64,000 nt of DNA from Bordetella flabilis (GCF_001676725.1 NZ_CP016172.1:3038001-3102000), one strand, 5' to 3'; shown: positions 53,065-63,090, counted from the first letter of the stretch. The notes: generated from the letters alone by a model not told the origin. Numbers and translations are program-made.

Positions 53065-53985
53065 TCAAGCGGCCTTGCGCGGGCGGGCCCCGGACCTGGC
53101 CGACTTGGCGCTTTTACCGGTCTTGGCGGCGGCCTTTTTGGACGCCGGCTTCTTCGCCGTTTTCGCGGCCTCGGGTTTGGCGTGCTTGCCCTTCAGGCTG
53201 CGCTGCAGCAGCTCGGTCAGGTCAATAACGTTATCTCCCAGGTTGGGCGCTTCCTCCTGCGGCTCCAGCACTGTTTCGGTCTTGCCGGCCTCGACCTTCT
53301 TCTGCACCAGATCCATCACGACCTGCCTGAATTCGTCCTTGAACTCATCGGGATTCCAGTCACCGGACATATCGTCGACCAGCATCTTGGCCATCTTCTG
53401 TTCGCGCGGATTCGCGCTCATCGACTTGGCGCCCACCGACGGCAGGTCCAGGTCGTCCATGGCTTTCACCTCGTCGCCCCAGCGCATCAGGTTCAACACC
53501 AGCGCGTCGCCGGCCGGCACCAGCGCGGCCAGGTGCTGCTTGGTCTGGATGACAACCTTGGCGATGCCGATCTTTCCGGTCTTGGCCAGGGTGTCGCGCA
53601 ATAGCGCATAAACCTTGTGGCCCTTGTTGATCGGTTCGATGTAATAAGGCCGCTCCAGGTAGACGAACGACACCTGGGACGCCGGCACGAAGCGCTGGAT
53701 CTCGATAGTCTGCGTCGTGCGGGGATAGGCTTCGTTGATTTCTTCCGGCGAGACGATGACGTACTTGCCGTCCTCGTACTCGATGCCCTTGACGATGTTG
53801 TCCTTGTCGATTTCCTTGCCGGTCCGCTTGTTGATGCGCTTGTAGCCGACGGGGTCCATGGTGCGCTTGTCCAGCCAGTCGAAATCCACGCCGGATGCGG
53901 TCGCGGCGGTATGCAGGCCGACCGGGATGTTGACCAGGCCAAACGAGATGGCACCCTTCCAGATCGTTCGTGTAGACGTGGCCAT
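53065..53985 (-). CDS. ku: Ku DNA end-binding protein
   Basis: End-binding protein of 306 residues. The N-terminus TRTIWKGAISFGLVNIPVGLH is the classic bacterial Ku start, followed by SGVDFDWLDKRTMDPVGYKR and YYIEPINKGHKVYALLRDTL. The last 60 residues are K/A-rich (KKPASKKAAAKTGKSAKSAR), a tail that binds DNA and helps recruit LigD. ATG at 53985 has AGGAG 5 bases upstream. Its stop is directly followed by the ligD ATG. Confidence 0.96.
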   Translation of the reverse strand: MATSTRTIWKGAISFGLVNIPVGLHTAATASGVDFDWLDKRTMDPVGYKRINKRTGKEIDKDNIVKGIEYEDGKYVIVSPEEINEAYPRTTQTIEIQRFVPASQVSFVYLERPYYIEPINKGHKVYALLRDTLAKTGKIGIAKVVIQTKQHLAALVPAGDALVLNLMRWGDEVKAMDDLDLPSVGAKSMSANPREQKMAKMLVDDMSGDWNPDEFKDEFRQVVMDLVQKKVEAGKTETVLEPQEEAPNLGDNVIDLTELLQRSLKGKHAKPEAAKTAKKPASKKAAAKTGKSAKSARSGARPRKAA

Positions 53986-54182
53986 GGCAGCTCCTGTGGA
54001 AGGGGCGGCTGCAGCCGCCCGCGCGCGGTCAGTAATCCTCCACATTTAGCAATTGCCATGCCGGATCGCGCCGGTGGATGCCGGCGGCCATGCCGAGGAG
54101 GTCCCGGAAGGCCCGCGCGGGACGGCGGTTCGAAAGTAATGCCGCGCAGGCGGAGCGGCCTGCGCCCGGGCGGCGACCGCGA

Positions 54183-55154
54183 TCAGGCCCCCTGCCGCAC
54201 CACGTTGGCCAATGCTTCTCCCCGCGCCAGGCGGTCGATATTCGCCGCGATGAAGCCATATCGGCGCCAGGGCAAATCGGTGGTCCAGGCCGAAACGTGC
54301 GGCGTGGCGACCACATTGGGCAGATCCAGGAACGGCCGTGATGACGGCGCTACGTGGTCCTCGCCACCCATGGGGTAGCGATACCACACGTCCAGCGCGG
54401 CGCCGCCGATCACGCCATCGCGCAAGGCGGCGTACAGGTCTTCCTCCCGCGCGATTTCCGCGCGCGATACGTTGATCAACACCGCGTCGCGCCGCATGCG
54501 CGCCAGTGTCCGGGTGTTGAACATGCCGCGCGTATCCGCCGTCAACGGGCAACTGATCACGACAAAGTGGGCCGGCTCCAGCGCCTGTTCCCAATCCCCC
54601 GGCGTGTAAAGCCGATCGACCAGCCCTGGCGGCGGATGGGCGTGCCCGTCCACGCCCAGCACGGACATGCCGAAGGCGCGCGCCCGCGTGGCGATGGCGC
54701 CGCCGATCCGGCCCAGGCCCACCAGCAGCAGCGTCTTTCCGTACAGCTCGGCATGGGGCGGCCGCTCGCGGTACAGGTCCGACCAGGCGTCCGCGCTGAA
54801 ACGCGCCCTGAGATCCCGCAGCCGGATCTGCCATTCCAGCATCGCCAGGCAGGCATATTCGGCGATCGGGATCTCGTGCTCGAATACATTGCAGATGGTG
54901 GCGGCGGCCGGCACGCTGGCCATGTCGATGCCGTCCAGCCCGGCGCCGGGCACATGGAGCAGGCGGAACGGCGGGGGGTTGCCCTGGCGAGCGAAGCGCA
55001 GGGATACCACCACATCCCCGGCGGCGATGCGGTGATCGTGCTCGGAGGAAAATGCGGCCTCGCGCGGCAAAGGGATGATGTGCGCGTCGCAGGACAGTCG
55101 CGCGGCCAGTTTTTCCCGATGCGTGGCGGCTTCGCCCACCAGAAAGACGTTCAC
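54183..55154 (-). CDS. D-2-hydroxyacid dehydrogenase, NAD-binding
   Basis: Oxidoreductase of 323 residues. The Rossmann site VGLGRIGGAIATRARAFG and catalytic Arg (LINVSRAEIAR), Glu (GGAALDVWYRYP region) and His (VVATPHVSAWT) motifs are recognisable. The start chosen is a GTG at 55154 with GGAG at 7 bases; a longer frame starts inside the upstream TRAP gene spacer. Last gene of a minus-strand run with a TRAP transporter, so it may reduce a keto acid made by that pathway. Confidence 0.87.
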   Translation of the reverse strand: MNVFLVGEAATHREKLAARLSCDAHIIPLPREAAFSSEHDHRIAAGDVVVSLRFARQGNPPPFRLLHVPGAGLDGIDMASVPAAATICNVFEHEIPIAEYACLAMLEWQIRLRDLRARFSADAWSDLYRERPPHAELYGKTLLLVGLGRIGGAIATRARAFGMSVLGVDGHAHPPPGLVDRLYTPGDWEQALEPAHFVVISCPLTADTRGMFNTRTLARMRRDAVLINVSRAEIAREEDLYAALRDGVIGGAALDVWYRYPMGGEDHVAPSSRPFLDLPNVVATPHVSAWTTDLPWRRYGFIAANIDRLARGEALANVVRQGA

Positions 55155-55212
55155 GGAAAGACTCCAATCGGGATGCGGCATGCCGGCCGCGCCGTCCGCC
55201 GATGCGCGGAGG

Positions 55213-57093
55213 TCATGGCAGGAAACCAGTGGAAATCCACGGCACGGCCGCGATGACCAGCACGCCGACGAACAAGGCCAGCATGTAGCCGGCAATGGGT
55301 CGCATGCCCGCGTCCGGAGATGCCTTGCCTATGGCCGATGCCACGTAGTACCCCACGCCGAACGGCGGCGCAAAAAGGCCTATGCCCATGGAAAGGATGA
55401 CAACCATCGCATAGTGCACCTCGTTCACCCCGACCTGCTGCGCGATGGGGAACAGCAAGGGTCCGAACAGCACAATGGCCGGCACGCCTTCCAGCACGCT
55501 GCCCAGCACGATGAACAAGACGATGGACACCGCCAGGAACCCGAACTTGCCCCCGGGCAGGCCGGCCATGAGCGCGGCCAGGTCGCTGGAAAAACCGGAA
55601 CGCGTCAGGCACCAGGCCATCGCGGTGGCGGTGCCGATGATCAGGAGAATGGCCCCGGAAAGCGCCGCCGTCTCGATCAAGATGGGAACCAGTCGCGCCC
55701 AATCGCAGCCACGTTGCACCAGCAAGGCGATGAGCAGGGCATAGACGATACCGATGGTGGACACCTCGGTGGCCGTCGCCACGCCATCCACGACGGCGAA
55801 GCGGATCAGGAAGGGAAGCACCAGTGCCGGCAGCGCCGCCCGCAGCGAGCGCCCTACGGCGTGCCGTCCCGGCCAGGCGGCGCCCGCCAGGTCTTCCTTG
55901 CTGTAGCGTCGCCATACCACCACGCAAAGGGCCACCGCCAGCAAGGCGCCCGGCAGCAGGCCGCCGGTGAACAAGGCAGCAATGGAAACACCCGTGACAG
56001 AGCCAATGGTGATCAGCACTATGCTGGGGGGTATGGTCTCGGTCTGCGCCGCGGTGGCGGCCAGCAGCGCGACCAGGTCGCCCTCCTTGGCGCCGCGCTT
56101 CTTCATCTCCGGGAACAACGCGGGAGCCACGGCGGCCATATCGGCGGCCTTGGCGCCCGATATGCCGGAGACCAGGTACATCGCGCCGATCAACACATAG
56201 GCCAGGCCACCGCGCCGATGGCCGATCAGGTTGGCCAGGAAAGCCACCATGCGCTGCGCCATGCCCGTCATCTCGATCAGCAGGCCCAGGAATATGAACA
56301 GCGGCACCGCAAGCAGGATCAGGTGCGACATGCCCTCGTCCATGCGTCCCACCATGGTTTCCAGCGGAATGCGCGTGGTCAGGGCCAGGTAGCCGAAGGT
56401 CGCCAGGCCGAAGCCGAACGCAATGGGAACACCGGCGAATACGGTCAGCACCACCACGCCCAGGAAGAAGATCAGCAGATTGAGCTTGCCCAGGCCGCTG
56501 AAAAGCGGCTGCGCGCCCCAGAACGCCAGCGCGATCAAGGCGATGGTCGCCAACGCGGCGCCAGCCACCCGGCGGTCGGCCACCCGCGCCAGGCGCAAGG
56601 CGTTGGCGGCGAGCATCAGCGCCACCCCGACCGACAGCGCGGCGGCGCGCCAGCTGCCGGAGATCTCCAGTGCCGGACTGGTAAAGGCGCCCTGCTTGTT
56701 GGCGAAGTGGATCGCCGGGGCCAGTACGAGCGCCAGGAACAGCAGCGCCGCACCGGCCGCCACGGCGTCCAGGTAGGCTCGCGCCTGGGGACCGCACTTG
56801 GCCACCAGGGCCGTCATGCGCATGTGCTCGCCGCGCTGGATCGCCACCGCCGAGCCCAGCGCGGACAGCCACAGGAACAGGATGGACGCGGCCTCGTCGG
56901 TCCAGGTAATCGGCATGTGCAAGGCATAGCGTGCCACGATGCCGGTGAACAGGATGACGACTTCGGCGACCACAAGGACGGCCGCCGGATACTCCACCAG
57001 CCAGCGCCATCCGGCATCGACTCGCGCGCCATGGCGGTCCCGCCGCGGGTCGCCGCGCGCCTTGGTATCCGTGTACAGGGATGCGGTACTCAT
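55213..57093 (-). CDS. TRAP transporter small/large permease fusion (DctQM)
   Basis: Inner-membrane protein of 626 residues. The first 170 residues are the DctQ-like small permease (four helices, ITWTDEAASILFLWLSALGS), and the rest is the 12-helix DctM-like large permease (GVPIAFGFGLATFGYL, SGISGAKAADMAAVAPALFP, PSIVLITIGSVTGVSIAALF). Fused DctQM proteins are common in sialic acid and other TRAP systems. The ATG overlaps the DctP stop as ATGA. Transport is driven by a sodium or proton gradient rather than ATP. Confidence 0.93.
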   Translation of the reverse strand: MSTASLYTDTKARGDPRRDRHGARVDAGWRWLVEYPAAVLVVAEVVILFTGIVARYALHMPITWTDEAASILFLWLSALGSAVAIQRGEHMRMTALVAKCGPQARAYLDAVAAGAALLFLALVLAPAIHFANKQGAFTSPALEISGSWRAAALSVGVALMLAANALRLARVADRRVAGAALATIALIALAFWGAQPLFSGLGKLNLLIFFLGVVVLTVFAGVPIAFGFGLATFGYLALTTRIPLETMVGRMDEGMSHLILLAVPLFIFLGLLIEMTGMAQRMVAFLANLIGHRRGGLAYVLIGAMYLVSGISGAKAADMAAVAPALFPEMKKRGAKEGDLVALLAATAAQTETIPPSIVLITIGSVTGVSIAALFTGGLLPGALLAVALCVVVWRRYSKEDLAGAAWPGRHAVGRSLRAALPALVLPFLIRFAVVDGVATATEVSTIGIVYALLIALLVQRGCDWARLVPILIETAALSGAILLIIGTATAMAWCLTRSGFSSDLAALMAGLPGGKFGFLAVSIVLFIVLGSVLEGVPAIVLFGPLLFPIAQQVGVNEVHYAMVVILSMGIGLFAPPFGVGYYVASAIGKASPDAGMRPIAGYMLALFVGVLVIAAVPWISTGFLP

Positions 57094-58100
57094 GAGAGCT
57101 TCCCGACAGCGGCTTCCAGGGTTTCCCAGGCCTGCGCGCCGAACTTCGCCTTCCAGTCGGTGTAGAAGCCGGCCTTGCGCAACACGTCGCGAAACGGCGC
57201 CGGCTCGGCCTGGTTCACTTGCAGCCCGCGTTGCGCCAGGCTCGCGCTGAGCGAGTCGTTCAGTTGCGCGATATCGGCGCGCTGTTGCGTGGCCAGGTCG
57301 TTGAAGCCGCGGCTGACGACGGCTTGGAGGTCCGGGGGCAGGCTATCCCAGGCGCCGCCGTTGACGACGATCCATGAGCCGTCCCAGATATGGTTGGTCA
57401 GCGAGCAGAACTTCTGCACCTCGTAGAACTTGGCCGTATCGGTCACCACCAGCGGATTCTCCTGGCCTTGTACGACGCCGGTCTGCAAGGCCGTGTAGAC
57501 CTCCGCCAGGTTGATGCTGGTGGGTGCGGCGCCCAAGGCCTTGAACAATGAGATGTACAGCGGGCTGACGGGGACGCGTATCTTCAGGTTCGCCAGGTCG
57601 GCAGGAACGGAGATGGGCCGGCTGCTGGTGGTGATTTCACGAAAACCGTTGTCCCATATCCGGTCCACGGCATGCAGGCCTTTCTTGGCGAATGCCGCGC
57701 GCACGAAGGCGCCCAGCTTGCCGTCCATGGCGGACCAGACGGTGGCGTAATCCTGGAAAATGAAACCGAGTCCGCTGATCGCGGCATGCGGCACCAGCGT
57801 CGACATAATGATGCCGCCGGTGGTGAACATCTCGATGCCGCCGGAATAGACCTGTGAAAGGAGATCGTTATCGCCGCCCAGTTGGCTGTTCGGGAACACG
57901 CCGATGTCCACCTGGCCCTTGCTCTGCTGCCTGATCCAGGCGGCCGCCTCCACGGCACGCTTGTGAATGGGGTGGCTGGGCGGAAAGCCGTGCCCGAACT
58001 TCCAGGAAAACTCGGCGGTGGCGGCGCGCGCGCCGGGAAAGGCGGCGCCCAGTGCCACCGCCCCGGCGGCCTTCATCAACTGTCTGCGGGATATCTGCAT
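57090..58100 (-). CDS. TRAP transporter substrate-binding protein DctP
   Basis: Periplasmic receptor of 336 residues. The N-terminus has a twin-arginine motif (SRRQLMKAAG) and an A-R-A cleavage site near 26, so Tat export is likely. Mature motifs FKFGHGFP-like (WKFGHGFPPSHPIHKRA) and IRVPVSPLYISLFKALGAAP and the TALQTGVVQGQENPL region are DctP signatures, with the conserved arginine of the carboxylate clamp in LKIRVPVSP. It delivers an organic acid to the fused permease. Confidence 0.93.
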   Translation of the reverse strand: MQISRRQLMKAAGAVALGAAFPGARAATAEFSWKFGHGFPPSHPIHKRAVEAAAWIRQQSKGQVDIGVFPNSQLGGDNDLLSQVYSGGIEMFTTGGIIMSTLVPHAAISGLGFIFQDYATVWSAMDGKLGAFVRAAFAKKGLHAVDRIWDNGFREITTSSRPISVPADLANLKIRVPVSPLYISLFKALGAAPTSINLAEVYTALQTGVVQGQENPLVVTDTAKFYEVQKFCSLTNHIWDGSWIVVNGGAWDSLPPDLQAVVSRGFNDLATQQRADIAQLNDSLSASLAQRGLQVNQAEPAPFRDVLRKAGFYTDWKAKFGAQAWETLEAAVGKLS

Positions 58101-58180
58101 TGATTGTCTCCTGTACAGCGGCCGTTTCAGTTCTATTTTGTTGCTCCCGACTCGCGGGGCCCAGGCTCGCCGGCGGCCGG

Positions 58181-59251
58181 TCAGCCGGGACGCTGGCCCT
58201 CCCACGCGGCATCCAGGATGCCGCGCACCGCTTCCATGGTGACCGGGCCGGGGTTGTAACCCTCGTCCGTCTCCACCGTAATCCTTGCTGCGGCATCCAG
58301 CGCCGAGCGATCCAGGCCGGTGTCCGTCAGCCCCATGCGGACATGGAGGGCGCGCGCAAGATCGTAGATGCCGGCGCCCAGGCTAGCCGCGCCCATGGCG
58401 TCGGCCAGCCGCCGCAGGGGCTGCGGAGCATAGGCGCTGTTGTAGTGCGCCACATAGGGCAGTACCAGCGTATGGGACAGGCCATGCGGAATGTTGAAGC
58501 TGCCGCCCAGCACATGCGCAAGGCCATGCTGCAGCGCGAAACCTCCCGTCAGCGCCACGCCGCCCAGGTAGGCGCCATACAGAAGTTCCGCCCGCGCATG
58601 GATATCGTGGGGCTGCGTCACCACGCGCGGAGCCGCTTGCGCGATCACGCGGGCGCCTTCGATGGCGGCCAGCACCGTCACGGGATCCACCGTCGGCACG
58701 TAGATGGCATCCACGCAGTGCGCCAGGGCATTGAGGGCGCTGGCCGCGCTCACATCCACGGGCAGCCCCAGGGTAAGCTGTGGGTCGTAGAGCACCGTGG
58801 CAGCCAGCATGTTCAGGCTCGTATGCATGCGCTTCACGCCATCGATGGTGATGCCGCAGAAACCGGTGACTTCCGAACCCGAGTACGTCGTCGGGATGGC
58901 GATGATGGGCAGGCCCAGTTCGAGCGAGATGCCCTTGCCCAGGCCGATGGCCGCGCCGCCGCCCGCGCTGATGATGCAATCGGCGTCCGTCGCGCGTGCC
59001 GCGGCGCGCCCACGACGCGCCAGTTCAATGGGCACCTGGGAAACGGCCTCCGGCCATAGACCCGCGCAGCGGTCGCCCAATAGCGCGGCCACGCGGTCGC
59101 CCAGTGCGCTGCGGCCCGGCGTGGTGACCACCAGCGCGCGGCGGCCGCCCAGCCGCGCCACCTCGTCCGCGATGCCGTTCACGCTGCCCTCGGCGAACAC
59201 GACACGGGAAGGCACGGCGTTGTAGACGCCGCCTGGCGTTGCGAATTTCAT
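58181..59251 (-). CDS. Maleylacetate reductase/iron-containing alcohol dehydrogenase
   Basis: Group III dehydrogenase of 356 residues. NAD-binding AGGGAAIGLGKG, PTTYSGSEVTGFCGI and the metal-ligand histidines of ALAHCVDAIY, QHGLAHVLGG and PHGLSHTLVLPYV are seen, which match maleylacetate reductases. In known pathways that reaction reduces maleylacetate to 3-oxoadipate; related enzymes act on sugar-derived ketones. It lies 80 bases upstream of dctP and 9 bases after the enolase gene. Confidence 0.9.
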   Translation of the reverse strand: MKFATPGGVYNAVPSRVVFAEGSVNGIADEVARLGGRRALVVTTPGRSALGDRVAALLGDRCAGLWPEAVSQVPIELARRGRAAARATDADCIISAGGGAAIGLGKGISLELGLPIIAIPTTYSGSEVTGFCGITIDGVKRMHTSLNMLAATVLYDPQLTLGLPVDVSAASALNALAHCVDAIYVPTVDPVTVLAAIEGARVIAQAAPRVVTQPHDIHARAELLYGAYLGGVALTGGFALQHGLAHVLGGSFNIPHGLSHTLVLPYVAHYNSAYAPQPLRRLADAMGAASLGAGIYDLARALHVRMGLTDTGLDRSALDAAARITVETDEGYNPGPVTMEAVRGILDAAWEGQRPG

Positions 59252-59260
59252 GGTGATCCC

Positions 59261-60475
59261 CTACCAGTCGACGATGGTGCCGTCATCCAGCACGGCACCG
59301 GTGGCATGCATGACTTCCTGCTTGAAGGGATGCCGGGCCGCTTCCTTTTCGTTGATCTCCACGCCCAGCCCGGGCGCATGCGGCACTTCCCAATAAGTGC
59401 CGATCCGCTTGAGCGGCGTCTGCACTACGTCGTCATACCAGGGCACGGCGCCGCTCATTTCTTCCTGTATCACGAAGTTCGGCGTGGATACGTCGTAGTG
59501 CAGCGCCGCCACGCCGGCAATCGGACCGTTGGGATTGTGCGGCGCGATACCGATCAGCTCGGCTTCGGCGACGGCGGCGATACGTTTGCCTTCCAGCAGC
59601 CCGCCGGTGTGGTTCAGGTCCGGTTGGGCGACGTGGAGCGCCTTGCCGGTCAGCACGGGCATGAACTCATGCAGTCCGACCAGCCGTTCGCCTGACGCGA
59701 TGGGACATGGCGAGCGCAGCGCGACTTCGCGCAGCGCGGCCGTATCGCCGGGCTGCACGGGCTCTTCGCAGAACATCGGACGGTAAGGAGCAAGCTCCTG
59801 GATGAAGCCGAGCGCGGCCGCGATGGAGCCAGGACGCCCATGGAAGTCGACCATGATGTCGACCCCATCGCCCACGGCGCTGCGCACCGTTTCCATCAGC
59901 CTGCCGACATGCTTGCGCGCACCGACCGAGGCGACGTGGTTGCCATACGGTATGAACACCACTTTCAGGGCGTCGTAGCCCTTCTCCACCACTTGAAGCG
60001 CGCTATCGCGCAGCTTGCCATGGTCGAAGGTTTCATACACCGCCTTCATGTCGCCCAGTCCCAGGTGGGTGTACAGCCTCACCTTCTCGCGCACCTTGCC
60101 GCCCAGCAGGCGCCAGACCGGCACGTTCAGGCTTTTGGCATGGATATCCCACAGCGCGTGTTCGATACCGCTGATCGCAGTGACACCGATGATTCCCAGC
60201 TTGTAATAGCTGTGTTTGTGCATGGCACGCACGCATTGTTCGATGTCGCGCGGATCGCGGCCGACCAGCAATTGTTCCAGGTCTTCGACCGCGCCGGTCA
60301 CGGCGCGTGTCTTCCAGTTCAGGCTGGCTTCGCCCCACCCGTACAGGCCGTCCTGGTCCGTTTGCACCTTGACGAATATCCAGTTGCGCATTTCGGCGTT
60401 CACGACGATGGTGCGCACACTGACGATCTTTATTCGCGACCCGGACTCGGGGGCCGCACTCTGCACGCTGGGCAT
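59261..60475 (-). CDS. Enolase-superfamily dehydratase, D-galactonate dehydratase-like
   Basis: Mandelate-racemase/enolase-superfamily enzyme of 404 residues. Metal and acid-base residues lie in MVDFHGRPG (Asp and the acid His), RPMFCEEPVQ, IASGERLVG and IAPHNPNGPIAG, the galactonate-dehydratase-type set (DFHGR rather than the KxK of racemases). It would remove water from a sugar acid to give a 2-keto-3-deoxy acid. ATG at 60475 follows AGGAG. It leads the transport-dehydrogenase run. Confidence 0.9.
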   Translation of the reverse strand: MPSVQSAAPESGSRIKIVSVRTIVVNAEMRNWIFVKVQTDQDGLYGWGEASLNWKTRAVTGAVEDLEQLLVGRDPRDIEQCVRAMHKHSYYKLGIIGVTAISGIEHALWDIHAKSLNVPVWRLLGGKVREKVRLYTHLGLGDMKAVYETFDHGKLRDSALQVVEKGYDALKVVFIPYGNHVASVGARKHVGRLMETVRSAVGDGVDIMVDFHGRPGSIAAALGFIQELAPYRPMFCEEPVQPGDTAALREVALRSPCPIASGERLVGLHEFMPVLTGKALHVAQPDLNHTGGLLEGKRIAAVAEAELIGIAPHNPNGPIAGVAALHYDVSTPNFVIQEEMSGAVPWYDDVVQTPLKRIGTYWEVPHAPGLGVEINEKEAARHPFKQEVMHATGAVLDDGTIVDW

Positions 60476-60544
60476 GGCGTTGTCTCCTGCGTTTATCGTT
60501 TTCTTGCCGGACAAGATAGGAGCGCAGGTAGAAAACTTCCAATT

Positions 60545-60575
60545 CTTTTTTTGACTCTTTTGAGTAGTTTTGCTT
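60545..60575. promoter_or_regulatory. AT-rich promoter region of the dehydratase operon with small palindrome
   Basis: An unusually AT-rich patch upstream of the dehydratase contains the dyad ACTCTTTTGAGT (60554-60565). It is a plausible LysR half-site pair or promoter spacer for the adjacent regulator. Confidence 0.35.
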
Positions 60576-60620
60576 ATCAGTGGCGCCGATGCCGCCCGTC
60601 GCGCGCAGGGCTCCCGGTCG

Positions 60621-61511
60621 CTAGCGCACTTTGGCGCCCACGCGCTGGGCGGTTTCCAGGAAGACCTTCATGGCCGGTGAAACGTCGCCGGCGTCGTAGG
60701 CGATCCCCAGCGACAGGTACGGCATGACGCCCGACAACCTGCGGAAAACCACTCCCGGGCGAGGCAGCAATTGGTATTCGGAAGCGATGAAGCCGATCCC
60801 GAAATCCGCCGCCGCCATCGCGATGATGGATTGCGCCGGCGTCGTTTCCAGGATTACCTTGGGGCTGAACCCTTCGCCCTGGCACAGGCTGATGATGTGG
60901 TCGTACAGCTGCGGGCCGATATTCCGGGGAAAAATGATGAACTGCTCGTTGGCGAGGTCCCGCACGGCGAGGCGCTTGCGCTGCGCCAGGGGATTGCGGT
61001 CCGACAGCACGATGTGGAACGCCGTGGTGGCGATGGTCTGGCAGGACAGCGATGCGTCTTCCAGGGGCGGATGGACGATGCCCAACTGGATGGTCCGATT
61101 GCGCAGCGCCTGCTCCTGCTCGGCGGTCGTCATATCGTGGACGACGATGCCGACGTCGGGCAGCCGTTTGTTGAACTCGCGCACGATTTCGGGAAACACG
61201 ATATACAGCGCGGGCGCCGTCACCCCTATGGTCAGTTGCCCGATTTCCCCCTTTTCCGTGCGACGCGCCATCGCGACCGCGCGGTCCATGCCACGCAGGA
61301 TTTTGCGCACTTCGTCGAGGAATACCTGTCCCGTGCGGGTCAGCGAAACATGTCGCTTGTTGCGGTACACCAACTGCACCTGCAATTGATCCTCCAGCGC
61401 CCGCAACTGCTGGCTGAGGGCGGGTTGGGTCATGTGGCATCGCACCGCGGCGCGGTGGAAATGCAGTTCCTCGGCCAGGGCCAGAAAGCATTCGAGGCGG
61501 CGGCGGTCCAT
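60621..61511 (-). CDS. LysR-family transcriptional regulator
   Basis: Regulator of 296 residues. The N-terminus MDRRRLECFLALAEELHFH, then TQPALSQQLRALEDQLQVQL is standard; the effector domain has GQLTIGVTAPALYIVFPEIV. ATG at 61511 is preferred; the upstream frame is uninterrupted but reads non-coding sequence. It is on the same strand as the dehydratase, with 145 bases between, and may be transcribed alone. Confidence 0.93.
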   Translation of the reverse strand: MDRRRLECFLALAEELHFHRAAVRCHMTQPALSQQLRALEDQLQVQLVYRNKRHVSLTRTGQVFLDEVRKILRGMDRAVAMARRTEKGEIGQLTIGVTAPALYIVFPEIVREFNKRLPDVGIVVHDMTTAEQEQALRNRTIQLGIVHPPLEDASLSCQTIATTAFHIVLSDRNPLAQRKRLAVRDLANEQFIIFPRNIGPQLYDHIISLCQGEGFSPKVILETTPAQSIIAMAAADFGIGFIASEYQLLPRPGVVFRRLSGVMPYLSLGIAYDAGDVSPAMKVFLETAQRVGAKVR

Positions 61512-61722
61512 GGCGGGCTCCGGTGAATGTGCCGCGATGATAGCAACACGCCTGCATGGCAACACGCCTGCCGCAGGCCCGCACGTGGCGTGCGAGCGCC
61601 CCGGCGTCCGAATGCGCCGCGCGCCACGGCGCAACGCGAGGCGGACCACCCTTCGGGTGCGGCCTTGGCGCTGGCCGCCGGCGCATTCATGCGTGGGACG
61701 TTGCCGCGCCCCCGATGCCCTG

Positions 61723-63090
61723 TCAGGCACGCAATAGCGACATAAGGCTGGCCACCGAGGACAAGTGCTCCAGTTGCATGACGGCCTGCACGACTTCCTC
61801 GGCACGCGCGACGCCCAGCACTGGCGCGGCCAGCGCGTGGAATTTCTGTTGTACCTGGCCGTCGTCCATGGGGCGATCGACGTCGCCCTGCGGTATCTCC
61901 ACCGTGACGGTATGCCGGGCTCCGCCCACCAGCGCGGCGTGCAACACCGCCGGCCGTCCGCGCGGCCAGCGCCGTTCCAGTTCGGCGCTGGGCTCCACAC
62001 GAATGCGCGACATCAGGGCTGCGACGTCGGGGTCCGCCCACCGTCCGTTGTCGAATTGCCCATGTTCCAACCGTCCGTCCAGCAAGGCCATGGCGACGCA
62101 GCATGGCAGGCTGTGGTCCGCGGTTTCCCGGTTGGCGGGGCGGTACTTGGCGGGGTCGGCGGTGCGCCGCGCGGTCTTGCCGTGCACGCCGACGACCAGT
62201 TCCTGTATCTCCCGCACCGCGCCGCCCAGGCGGTCGCGCAACGCGATCGCCGCCTCCACGGGCGATTGCAAGGTGTATTGCACCGGATAGCGTTTCAGGC
62301 TGACGCGTTCGCTGCGGCTGGCCCCGGACGCAAGGTCGAAGCCCTCGATGCCCTGGCCTGCGCCTTCCAGGCGTGCGCTGGCCCACAGGCCCTCGAAGAT
62401 GTCCAGCGGTCCCGTGAAACCGCTCGCCGCCAATCGCGTGGTCAACAGCGCCTCCATGGATGGCAGGCAATAGCCCAGGGTCTTCGCCATGCTCAGGCGG
62501 CCGTCGGCCAGGACGGACAAGGTCAAATGCCGGTACGCCCCGAGCGCGACGGCGTGCGCCAGCGGTCCGGCCGCCATGGCGCGCGCCTTGCCGATGACCA
62601 GCGGCGCCACGAAGCCGGCGGCGCTCACGTGATGCATGCCCATGGCCTCGAACGAAAAACTGTCGGCCAGGCGGATCTGCGCCTCGTAGCCGACGGCGAT
62701 GGCCTCGATCAGGCGCCGGCCGTCGCCACCGCACGCTTCGACGCATGCCAGCGCCAAGGGAATGTTTTCGCTGGGGTGGCACACGTCCCGCGCCCAGTAC
62801 ACATCATTGAAATCCAGGTAGCGTGTCAAGGCGCCATTGACCAGCACAGCGCTTTCCAGTGCTACTCCTCCCCCGCCGATGAGCGACGCGGTATCGCCGG
62901 GTCCCGCCGGCAAGCGCGCTTCACCGGCCAGGATGCGCAGGGGTTCGGCGTGCAGGGCGCCCACGGCGCACCCCAGGCTGTCGAGGACCAGCCGCCGGAT
63001 GGCGGCCACGCTGCGCGCGGACAAGTCCTGATAGCGCAGTTCGCTGCAATACCGGGCAAGTTTCTCGGCAAGGCTGCTGTCTTGCGCCAT
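61723..63090 (-). CDS. MmgE/PrpD family protein
   Basis: 2-methylcitrate-dehydratase-superfamily protein of 455 residues. N-terminal LVLDSLGCAVGALHAEPLR and YLDFNDVYWARDVCHPSENI and GYEAQIRLADSFSFEAMG are family motifs. The true substrate is uncertain; the family includes dehydratases and isomerases of tricarboxylates. ATG at 63090 follows GAGGA at 8 bases and is preferred over an ATG seven codons earlier that overlaps the upstream gene. Coupled to the amidohydrolase gene. Confidence 0.9.
   Translation of the reverse strand: MAQDSSLAEKLARYCSELRYQDLSARSVAAIRRLVLDSLGCAVGALHAEPLRILAGEARLPAGPGDTASLIGGGGVALESAVLVNGALTRYLDFNDVYWARDVCHPSENIPLALACVEACGGDGRRLIEAIAVGYEAQIRLADSFSFEAMGMHHVSAAGFVAPLVIGKARAMAAGPLAHAVALGAYRHLTLSVLADGRLSMAKTLGYCLPSMEALLTTRLAASGFTGPLDIFEGLWASARLEGAGQGIEGFDLASGASRSERVSLKRYPVQYTLQSPVEAAIALRDRLGGAVREIQELVVGVHGKTARRTADPAKYRPANRETADHSLPCCVAMALLDGRLEHGQFDNGRWADPDVAALMSRIRVEPSAELERRWPRGRPAVLHAALVGGARHTVTVEIPQGDVDRPMDDGQVQQKFHALAAPVLGVARAEEVVQAVMQLEHLSSVASLMSLLRA

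Noticed and set aside
50593..53604. Open frame of about 1000 codons on the + strand opposite ligD
   Set aside because: It is the antisense of ligD and ku; high GC makes such frames long. Its translation is rich in R, Q, G and H with no domain motif.
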